IMG/VR virus record: IMGVR_UViG_3300045921_000042
Span: 1-23,446 of that record
Direction: 5' to 3' (one strand)
Source: a virus
DNA length: 23,446 bases
A program made the translations under genes and the position numbers. Positions 12,903 to 19,828 of this stretch are shown in pieces; within the stretch, counting starts at the first letter, position 1; each line of letters starts with the position of its first letter. The notes below the pieces were generated by a model that was not told the origin of the DNA, made no database searches, and worked only from the letters and a program-made list of their open reading frames with translations.

Positions 12903-13097
12903 ATGCCGCAGTTCCAGTTCTCGGCCAACCGCATCGGCCACACCGACGAGGTCGTCAAGGCCGCCGGCGCTTCGATCGGCACCTTCGCCGTCCGCGTCAT
13001 CGTCGACGACGTCAACGCCGGCTCCAAGCAAGAGGCCATCCGCCAGCTCGACACCATCCGCGACCGCTTGGTCGAGGACACCTGGCCGCCGGCCTAA
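12903..13097 (+). CDS. Small virion-region protein, unknown function
   Basis: A 64-residue protein starting at an ATG behind GGGAG, just after the terminator. It starts MPQFQFSANRIGHTDEVVKA. The next part is a beta-strand segment (I-G-T-F-A-V-R-V-I-V-D-D) followed by a helix (KQEAIRQLDTIRDRLVED) ending in TWPPA. The frame is open upstream to 12738, but only as shadow sequence of the cement-like gene. It is a small alpha/beta unit without a family I can name, probably a minor virion component from its place in the structural block. Confidence 0.65.
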   Translation: MPQFQFSANRIGHTDEVVKAAGASIGTFAVRVIVDDVNAGSKQEAIRQLDTIRDRLVEDTWPPA

Positions 13098-13107
13098 GGG
13101 GTAGACC

Positions 13108-13458
13108 ATGCCGACGCGCAACGCAGTCATCACCGAGCTCCCGCACGCTCGGCTTGTCACCTGGTCGGGCCTGCTCAACACCGACGACGGCAACCCGTTT
13201 GAGGGCGCCGAGTTCGCCGACCGCACCGCGCAGGTGATCGGCACCTTCGGCACCGGCGGCTCGGTGCAGCTCGAGGGCAGCAACAACGGCACCGACTGGG
13301 CGATCCTGGCCGATCCGCAGGGCAACCCGCTGACGTTCACCACGGCCCGCATCGAGCAGGTGCTCGAGCTGCCGCGGTTCATCCGCCCGCGCGTCACCGC
13401 CGGCGACGGCACCACAAACCTGACCGTGAGCATGTTCTGCCGTAGGGGGCTGCGATGA
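13108..13458 (+). CDS. Beta-rich virion-region protein, unknown function
   Basis: A 116-residue protein with mostly beta structure. The middle segment GSVQLEGSNNGTDWAILADP followed by Q-G-N-P-L-T-F-T is a pattern I associate with widespread podovirus structural-region proteins of unknown role: a discoidin-like sandwich in which a strand-turn-strand bears N-N-G-T-D-W. The C-terminus (PRFIRPRVTAGDGTTNLTVS) completes the sheet. It may decorate the head or form part of a fibre. It overlaps the coiled-coil gene by four bases (ATGA), so the two products may work together. Confidence 0.65.
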   Translation: MPTRNAVITELPHARLVTWSGLLNTDDGNPFEGAEFADRTAQVIGTFGTGGSVQLEGSNNGTDWAILADPQGNPLTFTTARIEQVLELPRFIRPRVTAGDGTTNLTVSMFCRRGLR

Positions 13459-13925
13459 AAGAAATGACCCTGAGCCAAGCCGCGGCCGAGGCCCAGAAGT
13501 TCGCGCAGACGATCCGCGCGTTCTCGAAGCTCACCGAGGTGATCGACGCCGCGGTCGCTGCCGAGCAGCTGTCGAAAGAATCGGCCGACGCGACCGCCAA
13601 GGCGCGCGCCGAGCTGGCCGACCTGCGCACCAGCATCGCCGCCGCTGGCGAGGATCTGGCCGCTGCCAAGGACGCCGCCGCCAAGGCGATCGCCGACGGC
13701 AAGGGCAAGGCCGCCGCCATCGTAGACAACGCCGAGGCCAAGGCCTCGCAGCTGGTCGCCGACGCCGAGGCCGTCAAGGCCCAGGCCGACGCGCTGCTCG
13801 CCGAGAAGCAAGCCGCCGCTGCCGAGATCGACAAGGCCGTCGCCGCCAAGCGCGGCGAGCTCGCCGACATCGAGGCCCGCATCGCCAAGGCCAAGGAGCA
13901 GGCTCGCGCCCTGCTGGGGGGCTGA
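13455..13925 (+). CDS. Alanine-rich coiled-coil protein
   Basis: A 156-residue protein that looks almost wholly helical, Ala- and Lys/Glu-rich from about residue 36 to 150, with regularly spaced hydrophobic residues consistent with a long coiled coil (for example ARAELADLRTSIAAAGEDLA and KRGELADIEARIAKAKEQAR). GGGGG lies ahead of the ATG, which overlaps the preceding stop. Its place among beta-rich structural genes suggests a stalk, spacer or chaperone for a fibre or decoration. No homologous family can be named from sequence; low-complexity composition makes similarity searches unreliable. Confidence 0.65.
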   Translation: MKEMTLSQAAAEAQKFAQTIRAFSKLTEVIDAAVAAEQLSKESADATAKARAELADLRTSIAAAGEDLAAAKDAAAKAIADGKGKAAAIVDNAEAKASQLVADAEAVKAQADALLAEKQAAAAEIDKAVAAKRGELADIEARIAKAKEQARALLGG

Positions 13926-13928
13926 CGC

Positions 13929-14360
13929 ATGGCGACCTCGGCCTGGAACAAGTACCAGGACTTTTCGGAGCAGCTTATCCGGGGCGTCCACGACTTCGAC
14001 GCGCACGTGTTCAAGGTCGCGCTGACCAACACCGCGCCGACGCCCACGCATACAAGCCTGTCGCAGATCGGCGAGATCGCGGCCGGCAACGGCTACACCG
14101 CAGGCGGCAACACGACGACGGTCACTATCTCGGAGACGGCCGGCACCGCGACGGTATCTGGCACCGAGGTCGTGTTCACCGCCTCGGGACCGATGGCCGA
14201 GTTCCGCTATGCCGTGCTCTACAACGACACGGCTACGTCGCCGGCTGACGCGCTTATCGCGTGGTTCGACTACGGTTCGGCGATCAACCTGACGGCGGGC
14301 GAGACTTTCACGGTGCGGTTCAACAACGCATCGACTGGCACGATGTTCACGCTGACATAA
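13929..14360 (+). CDS. Beta-sandwich virion-region protein, unknown function
   Basis: A 143-residue protein with a strong GGGGGG stretch before the ATG. It opens MATSAWNKYQDFSEQLIRGV, then H-D-F-D-A-H-V-F-K-V-A-L-T-N-T-A-P, followed by GEIAAGNGYTAGGNTTTVTI and repeated beta strands to the end. This layout (N-K-Y-x-D-F-x-E-Q-L-x-x-G-V-H-D-F) is one I recall from several siphovirus and podovirus structural proteins annotated only as hypothetical. It is most likely an Ig-like or jelly-roll unit exposed on the virion. The next gene follows within nine bases. Confidence 0.68.
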   Translation: MATSAWNKYQDFSEQLIRGVHDFDAHVFKVALTNTAPTPTHTSLSQIGEIAAGNGYTAGGNTTTVTISETAGTATVSGTEVVFTASGPMAEFRYAVLYNDTATSPADALIAWFDYGSAINLTAGETFTVRFNNASTGTMFTLT

Positions 14361-14368
14361 GGGCAGGC

Positions 14369-15190
14369 ATGGCGATCACGACCCGCGACCAGCTCATCGA
14401 CGCACTGGCGAACAAATCGAGCCAAGTCATCATCGACAAGGCATCGCTCCCCAACGCATCCAGCGGACAGACGTTTTCGCTCTGGCGCGCGGCTGGCGTC
14501 CCCGGTCAGGCCGCGATTCCAGGCGCTGCCGCGGTGCTCGACCACACCCTGCCCGGAGCCATTGGTTTCACGCAGCAGACGGCGCCCGCCAGGAGCTACT
14601 TCGCCTGGCTGCGCGGCGCCACCGGCAACGCCACCATGTCGGTGGAGATCCACGACCGCCTCGCGCACATGGGTGGCCTGAACGGAACGACCACCACGGC
14701 TCAGACGGTAAACGTGGACATCACCGGTACCAGCAACAACCTCGCCGCCCGCCTTGGCAAAGCCGACTATTCGGACGTGTCCTGGTGGCTGGAGTGGTAC
14801 ATCGACACGGGCGCCACCGCGTCGAATGCCACGGTGAACGTGACCTACGACGACGGCAGCACGGGCAACCTTGCGGTGATCGCGGTGGGCGGCACCGTTC
14901 GCGCCGGCCGCTTGATCCCGCTGGTACCAGCGGTCGCCGGCCGCTTCATTCGAGCCGTCAACAACATCACGCTGTCGGCTTCCACCGGCACGGCGGGAAA
15001 CTTCGGCGTCACCGCGACGCGCCTGCGGGCTGCGTTCGACACCTACTTGTCCAACAAGCCCGAGACCTACGACTGGGCGCAGCTCGGTCTGCCGGAGATC
15101 TTCAATTCCTCGTGCCTGTTCCCGATCGTCACCTGTAGCACGACCAGCACGGGCAACGTCCGAGGGCAGGGCAAGATCGCGCACGGCTGA
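14369..15190 (+). CDS. Putative virion surface protein (beta-rich, phage-wide family)
   Basis: I choose the ATG at 14369 (273 residues, MAITTRDQLIDALANKSSQV); the longer frame from 14261 overlaps the previous gene. The N-terminal helix MAITTRDxLIxAL, the central TGATASNATVNVTYDDG segment, the G-x-V-R-A-G-R-L-I-P-L motif, NNITLSASTGTAGNFGVTAT and the C-terminal TYDWAQLGLPEIFNSSCLFP form a pattern I recognise from many phages, where it is annotated as hypothetical or structural. The fold is probably beta-rich. It could be a head fibre or receptor-binding element. No tail-fibre trimer motif or chaperone domain is visible, so function stays open. Confidence 0.65.
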   Translation: MAITTRDQLIDALANKSSQVIIDKASLPNASSGQTFSLWRAAGVPGQAAIPGAAAVLDHTLPGAIGFTQQTAPARSYFAWLRGATGNATMSVEIHDRLAHMGGLNGTTTTAQTVNVDITGTSNNLAARLGKADYSDVSWWLEWYIDTGATASNATVNVTYDDGSTGNLAVIAVGGTVRAGRLIPLVPAVAGRFIRAVNNITLSASTGTAGNFGVTATRLRAAFDTYLSNKPETYDWAQLGLPEIFNSSCLFPIVTCSTTSTGNVRGQGKIAHG

Positions 15191-15193
15191 CCG

Positions 15194-15583
15194 ATGGCCG
15201 TCCGCGACCCGCAACGTGACAACCGAATCCGCGGCGGCGCGGAAACCTGGGACAAGGGTCTCGCCGGCGCGCTCCTAGTCGCCGACTACTTCCCGACCGC
15301 GACCCCGCCAAGCGGCTCGGTCGAGCTGATCGTCACCCCGGCGACCTACGTACTGACCGGGGCCGACGCCGCCGTCCGCTGGGGCCAGCGCGTCGACGTC
15401 ACCCCGGCCGCGTTCGCCATCGGCGGCCAGGCTGCCGAGGTGAGTCGCACCTACCGCGCTGACGTGCTGCCGGGCGCGTATACTGTCGCCGGGTCGCTTG
15501 TCGACCTTGCATACTCTGGCGAGGTGCCCGCGGCCATCGAGGGGCAATTCGTCATCATCATGCGCCGTCGTCGCCGGAGGTAG
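15194..15583 (+). CDS. Small virion protein with three 22-residue beta repeats and poly-Arg tail
   Basis: A 129-residue protein beginning three bases after the previous stop with only a weak ribosome-binding site. Residues 46-105 hold three copies of a 22-residue repeat, with matching positions at 48, 70 and 92: TPATYVLTGADAAV, TPAAFAIGGQAAEV and LPGAYTVAGSLVDL. The pattern [TL]-P-[AG]-x-[YF]-x-[LIV]-x-G-x-x suggests short stacked strands, as in fibre or decoration proteins. The C-terminus is six arginines (124-129). The codons of the last two arginines contain CGGAGG, the ribosome-binding site for the next gene. Function is unknown; a structural role is likely from context. Confidence 0.65.
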   Translation: MAVRDPQRDNRIRGGAETWDKGLAGALLVADYFPTATPPSGSVELIVTPATYVLTGADAAVRWGQRVDVTPAAFAIGGQAAEVSRTYRADVLPGAYTVAGSLVDLAYSGEVPAAIEGQFVIIMRRRRRR

Positions 15584-15586
15584 CCC

Positions 15587-16186
15587 ATGGCGAGCAATGT
15601 CGAGATCGTCAACCGCGCGCTCACCAAGCTGGGCGAGTCGCGCATCCTTGCGCTGACCGATGACACCAAGGCGGCCCGCGACGCGAATAGCCTGTTCGCC
15701 ATCGTGCGCGACGCCGAGCTACGCGCGTCCCGCTGGCGGTTCGCCATCAAGCGCGCCGCGCTGCCGGCGCTGGGCTCGCCGCCGGCATTCGGCTACGACC
15801 GGCAGTTCAAGCTCCCGACCGACTGCCTCAAGGTGCTGGACGTCGGTGACTTCTACCCTGGCGTCGACACCTCGGACTACATCGCCAGCGATACCGCCGA
15901 GTACGCCATCGAGGGCAATGCGATCTTGACGAACCTCGCGGCCCCGCTGCGCCTGCGCTACATCGCGCGCATCGAGGACCCGACCCTGTTCGACGCTTCG
16001 TTCGTCGAGGCCTTCGCGTGCAAGCTCGCCATCGAGCTGTGCGAGTCCCTGACCGACTCCGGCAGCAAGCGCGAGCAAGCCTGGCGCGAGTACGAGATCG
16101 CCATCAACGCCGCGCACCGCGCCAACGCCATCGAGCGCCCGCCGACCAAGATCGCCGACGACACTTGGATCATCTCGAGGAAGTGA
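15587..16186 (+). CDS. Tail adaptor (T7 gp11-like tail tubular protein A)
   Basis: A 199-residue protein matching the tail tubular A/adaptor family in length and pattern. The start MASNVEIVNRALTKLGESRI and the segments A-A-R-D-A-N-S-L-F-A-I-V-R-D-A-E-L-R-A-S-R-W-R-F-A, YDRQFKLPTDCLKVLDVGDF and LRLRYIARIEDPTLFDASFV are typical. It forms the dodecameric ring that docks onto the portal and carries the nozzle. The nozzle gene follows within four bases. The ATG has CGGAGG upstream, inside the last codons of the preceding gene. Confidence 0.92.
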   Translation: MASNVEIVNRALTKLGESRILALTDDTKAARDANSLFAIVRDAELRASRWRFAIKRAALPALGSPPAFGYDRQFKLPTDCLKVLDVGDFYPGVDTSDYIASDTAEYAIEGNAILTNLAAPLRLRYIARIEDPTLFDASFVEAFACKLAIELCESLTDSGSKREQAWREYEIAINAAHRANAIERPPTKIADDTWIISRK

Positions 16187-16190
16187 CACC

Positions 16191-18647
16191 ATGCCGAGGG
16201 CGTCACCGATTCAGGCCAATTTCAACGCCGGCGAGCTGTCGCCGACCCTCGAGGGTCGCGTCGACATCTCCTGGTACGGCAACGGCTGCCACAAGCTCCG
16301 CAACTTCATCCCGCTGGTGCAGGGCCCGGCGCGTCGCCGCTCAGGAACGCGCTACGTCGCCGAGGTGAAGAACAGCGCCGAGCGCACCTGGCTGGTGCCG
16401 TTCAAGTTCTCCGACGACGTCGCGTTCATCCTCGAGTTCGGGAACCTCTACATCCGGTTCTACACCCAGCACGGCCAGGTCGTCACCGGCGCCCCGCTGG
16501 CGCCGCTCGAGGTCGTGACCCCATGGACGACGGCGGATCTCACCGCGGCCGACGGCACGTTCCGCCTGTCGATGGTGCAGTCGGCTGACGTGATTTACAT
16601 CGCGCACCCGAGCTATCCGCTGCAGAAGCTCATCCGCGTGAGTAACACAAGCTGGACGCTGGGCCCGGCCGACATCAAGGGCGGCCCGTTTCAGGTCGTC
16701 GACCCCGACCAGACGATCACCGTCTACGCCAGCGCGGCCACCGGCACCGGCATCACGCTCACCGCGTCGTCGGCGATCTTCACCGCGGACAAGATCGGCT
16801 CGCTGTTCCTGCTCGAGTCTCGCCCGGTCGACGACGTGCGGCCGTGGGAGACGAACAAGGCCGTCGCGCTGGGCGCCGAGCGGCGCAGCGACGGCAACAT
16901 CTACGCCGCTCTCAACGCCGCAACGACCGGCACCGTGCGGCCCACGCACACCGTCGGCTCGCGGTTCGACGGCGACACCGGCGTGCAGTGGGAGTATCGT
17001 CACTCCGGCTGGGGCTACGTTCGCATTACTGCCGTCGGCGGCGGCGGCACGACCGCGACCGCCGACGTGGTGAAGCGCATCCCGACGCAGGCCGTCGGCT
17101 CCGGGCAGGCGACGAATCGCTGGGCGTTCTCCGAGTGGTCGAACGACCTCGGCTGGCCGTCGCACGTGGCGTTCTTCCGGGAGCGCCTGTGGCTGGGCCG
17201 TGGCACGAAACTATGGGCGTCGGTCGTCGCCGACTTTGAGAACTTCTCGAGCCGCGACGGCGCTGACGTCACGCCCGACATGGCGATCTCGATCGACATC
17301 GCATCGGACCAGATCAACGACCTAGCCTGGATGGCGGCGGGCGACGCGCTGCTGCTCGGCACGGTGGGCAACGAGTTTGCAGTCGGCGAGGTCTCCGGCA
17401 ACGAGCCGATCGGCCCGGCCAACATCCAGGCGAAGCAGCAGACGTCGCACGGGTCGCGCCAGGTGCAGCCGGTGCGCGTCAATGACGCGATCCTGTTCGT
17501 GCAGCGCGCCGGCCGCAAGCTCCGCGAGCTGCGCTTCACCTTCGAGTCGGAAGGCTACACCACGACCGACGTGTCGCTGCGCGCCGAGCACATCACCCGC
17601 GGGCAGATCGTGCAGCTCACCTACCAGCAGGAGCCGCACTCGATCGTATGGGCGTGCTGCGCCAACGGCGACCTGCTCGGGTTCACCTACAACCGCGAAC
17701 AGGACGTGCAGGGCTGGCACCAGCACACGATCGGCGGCGGCGCCGTCGTCGAGTCCGTGGCCTCGATCCCGAGCCCGGACGGCGCCCGCGACGAGCTCTG
17801 GATCATCGCGCGCCGCACGATCAACGGCGTCACCCGACGCTATGTTGAGTGGATGGAGCGCGACTGGATCAGCTACGAGGGCAGCACGGTCGACGAGGCG
17901 TTCTTCGTCGACGCCGGCGGCACCTTCAACGGTGCGCAGCCGTCGGTCACGCTGACGCTGTCGCGGGTCGCGGGCAACTTGGTCACCGCGAGCGCGGCGG
18001 TGTTCTCGGCCGGCGACGTGGGCGACGAGATCATCCTGCGCCGCGGCACGACCGAGCAAGCCCGGTTCGTCATCGACTCATACGTCAACCCGACGCAGGT
18101 CGGCATCGTCCCGCGCACGACCTTCCCGTCGTACTTCGACACGACCGGCGATGCCGAGACGGGCTTCCACTTCGCGCGCGACGTCATCACCGGCCTCGGC
18201 TACCTCGAGGGGCAGTCGGTCGACGTGCTCGTCGATGGCGCCGTGCATCCGGTGCGCACCGTGACCGGCGGGCAGATCACGCTCGAACGGTTCGGCGCGG
18301 TCGTCAACGTCGGCCTGCGCTTCACCGCGACGCTTATCACCGGGCGCCTCGAGGCCGGCTCGGCAGACGGTACGGCCCAGGGCAAGACCAAGCGCGTGCA
18401 CAAGGTCCGCTACCGCCTCCTCGACACGCTGGGCGGGAAGGGCGGCACGCGCGAGGACGCGCTCGAGCGTATGCAGTTCCGCGTGGCGTCCGACCCCATG
18501 GGCTCGCCGCCGGCGGTGTTCACGGGCGACGTCGACCTGCTGATCCCGTCGGGTTACGAGAAAGATGCCCGCATCGTCTACGTCAACGACCAGCCGCTCC
18601 CGGCGACGGTCGTCGCGGTCATGCCGCAGGTGGTGACGAATGACTAA
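16191..18647 (+). CDS. Tail nozzle (T7 gp12-like tail tubular protein B)
   Basis: An 818-residue protein whose start (SPIQANFNAGELSPTLEGRV) is the hallmark of short-tail nozzles and phage stabilisation proteins. It is followed by R-N-F-I-P-L-V-Q-G-P-A-R-R-R-S-G-T-R-Y-V and LVPFKFSDDVAFILEFGNLY. The middle and C-terminal parts are long beta-rich blocks (GWPSHVAFFRERLWLGRG, IASDQINDLAWMAAGDALLL and VDVLVDGAVHPVRTVTGGQI). Six copies are expected to form the tubular tip through which DNA leaves the head. Length is close to the T7 protein. The ATG has a GAGGAAG ribosome-binding site. The stop overlaps the next start by eight bases. Confidence 0.95.
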   Translation: MPRASPIQANFNAGELSPTLEGRVDISWYGNGCHKLRNFIPLVQGPARRRSGTRYVAEVKNSAERTWLVPFKFSDDVAFILEFGNLYIRFYTQHGQVVTGAPLAPLEVVTPWTTADLTAADGTFRLSMVQSADVIYIAHPSYPLQKLIRVSNTSWTLGPADIKGGPFQVVDPDQTITVYASAATGTGITLTASSAIFTADKIGSLFLLESRPVDDVRPWETNKAVALGAERRSDGNIYAALNAATTGTVRPTHTVGSRFDGDTGVQWEYRHSGWGYVRITAVGGGGTTATADVVKRIPTQAVGSGQATNRWAFSEWSNDLGWPSHVAFFRERLWLGRGTKLWASVVADFENFSSRDGADVTPDMAISIDIASDQINDLAWMAAGDALLLGTVGNEFAVGEVSGNEPIGPANIQAKQQTSHGSRQVQPVRVNDAILFVQRAGRKLRELRFTFESEGYTTTDVSLRAEHITRGQIVQLTYQQEPHSIVWACCANGDLLGFTYNREQDVQGWHQHTIGGGAVVESVASIPSPDGARDELWIIARRTINGVTRRYVEWMERDWISYEGSTVDEAFFVDAGGTFNGAQPSVTLTLSRVAGNLVTASAAVFSAGDVGDEIILRRGTTEQARFVIDSYVNPTQVGIVPRTTFPSYFDTTGDAETGFHFARDVITGLGYLEGQSVDVLVDGAVHPVRTVTGGQITLERFGAVVNVGLRFTATLITGRLEAGSADGTAQGKTKRVHKVRYRLLDTLGGKGGTREDALERMQFRVASDPMGSPPAVFTGDVDLLIPSGYEKDARIVYVNDQPLPATVVAVMPQVVTND

Positions 18648-18876
18648 CCGCCGGCGAATGGGCGAGGGCGACCCCGGCCTGCCGAGCCTGCTGGGCGGGA
18701 GCTTCGGCCCCAGCGCCGGCACCTCGTCGCGCGCCGGCATGGCGCTGGTGGCCGCCGTCCGTGGCGCCGTCTCGCGGCGCGACTCCCGCGTCGCCTCGGC
18801 TGGCGGCGGTTCGTCTGGCCCAGGCCTCGGCGGCCCGTTCCGCCCCGAGCCGACCACCCCTGTCCGGATGAAGTGA
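18640..18876 (+). CDS. Small disordered Gly/Ser/Arg-rich protein
   Basis: A 78-residue protein starting inside the nozzle gene (8-base overlap). It is rich in Gly, Ser, Arg and Pro (MTNRRRMGEGDPGLPSLLGG, later G-G-G-S-S-G-P-G-L-G-G-P), has one short hydrophobic stretch (GMALVAAVRGAV) and looks disordered. The position between nozzle and ejection genes suggests a minor virion component. No family is recognised. Its stop overlaps the next start (TGATG). Confidence 0.6.
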   Translation: MTNRRRMGEGDPGLPSLLGGSFGPSAGTSSRAGMALVAAVRGAVSRRDSRVASAGGGSSGPGLGGPFRPEPTTPVRMK

Positions 18877-19295
18877 TGCGAATCGTGCCCTACGCCCGCG
18901 AGCATCTGCTCAAGGTCCAGGTGCAGCCGGCGCAAATGGACGCCGCCCCGTGGATCACCCCCGAGGTCGCGGCCGAGCTTGAGGGCCCGAACGCCTGGTC
19001 GGTGCTGGTCGACGGCGAGCCGGTATTCTGCGGCGGCGCATGGGATCTCTGGCAGGACCGCGCCCTCGTCTGGGCGATCCTGTCCAAATCCGCCGGCCCG
19101 GTCATGCCAAGGATCACCCGCGGGGTGTTACGCTACCTGCAGATGCTGCCGCACCGCCGCGTCGAGGCCTACGTCGATGCCGCCTTTCCGGCGGGCGTCC
19201 GCTGGGCTCGCATGCTGGGGTTCGTCAATGAGGGCAAGATGACGGCGTTCCTTCCGACCGGCGCCGATGCTTACATGTTCGCGAGGGTCAAGTAA
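18876..19295 (+). CDS. T7 gp13-like GNAT-fold protein
   Basis: I choose the ATG at 18876, which overlaps the preceding stop; a GTG at 18873 would add one Met-coded residue. The 139-residue product has the GNAT-fold layout seen in T7 gp13-type proteins: a first strand-helix with W-I-T-P-E-V-A-A-E-L, then W-S-V-L-V-D-G-E-P-V-F-C-G-G, then a strand reading RALVWAILSKSAGPVMPRI and the closing motif GVRWARMLGFVNEGKMTAFL, with P-T-G-A-D-A-Y-M-F-A-R-V at the end. In T7 gp13 is needed for assembly of the internal core. The canonical acetyl-CoA loop (Q/RxxGxG/A) is not clear, so it may be structural rather than an active acetyltransferase. Confidence 0.85.
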   Translation: MRIVPYAREHLLKVQVQPAQMDAAPWITPEVAAELEGPNAWSVLVDGEPVFCGGAWDLWQDRALVWAILSKSAGPVMPRITRGVLRYLQMLPHRRVEAYVDAAFPAGVRWARMLGFVNEGKMTAFLPTGADAYMFARVK

Positions 19296-19828
19296 TGGCA
19301 TTCATCGCTCCGGTAGTCGCGTGGATCGGCGCCAACGCTGGCGCGATCGCTGCTGTCGGTACGGCCGTCAGCGCGGTGGGAATGGTGCAGCAGGGGCAGG
19401 CGGCCAACGCCGCGGCCAAGTCCAACGCCAAGGCCTTAGAGCAGCAGGCCGAGGCCGAGAACCGCGCCGCAGGCGCGCGCGAGGAGGCCCAGCGCCGGCA
19501 GGCCCGGCAGTTCCTCGGCGGCCAGCGCGCCGCGCTTGCGCAGGCTGGTATCGGCCTTGACGGCTCGGCCTACGACGTCGCTCGGCAATCGGGCATCAAC
19601 GCCGAGCTCGACGCGCTCAACATCCGCTACGACGGCCAGCTCGCCGCCGCAGGCCTGCAGGGGCGCGCGGACATGACGCGCTTCGAGGGCCGCCAGGCGC
19701 GCACCGCGGGCTACATTGGCGCCGGCACTGCGCTGCTGCAGGGCGCGGCCAGCTACGGCGGCAAGTCGGCCGTCTCGCCCTCGAAGGTATATCGACCGCC
19801 GGCCCCGCCGCGCAAAGGCATCACGTGA
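19295..19828 (+). CDS. Internal virion protein, T7 gp14-like ejection protein
   Basis: A 177-residue protein starting at an ATG overlapping the preceding stop (TAATG). The N-terminus is hydrophobic and Gly/Ala-rich (FIAPVVAWIGANAGAIAAVG), a likely membrane-insertion segment. It is followed by an Ala-, Gln-, Glu- and Arg-rich helical region (A-K-S-N-A-K-A-L-E-Q-Q-A-E-A-E-N-R-A-A-G) and the family-typical R-R-Q-A-R-Q-F-L-G-G-Q-R-A-A-L-A-Q-A-G-I-G-L-D-G-S-A-Y-D-V pattern. The family forms the outer-membrane part of the ejected channel in T7-like phages. It is followed by the lysozyme-containing core protein, with which it would assemble. Confidence 0.88.
   Translation: MAFIAPVVAWIGANAGAIAAVGTAVSAVGMVQQGQAANAAAKSNAKALEQQAEAENRAAGAREEAQRRQARQFLGGQRAALAQAGIGLDGSAYDVARQSGINAELDALNIRYDGQLAAAGLQGRADMTRFEGRQARTAGYIGAGTALLQGAASYGGKSAVSPSKVYRPPAPPRKGIT

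Noticed and set aside
12843-14051. 402-codon minus-strand frame, Gly/Leu-rich
   Set aside because: Opposite the coiled-coil and neighbouring genes; the Gly/Leu repeats mirror the Ala/Lys/Glu codons of the + strand.
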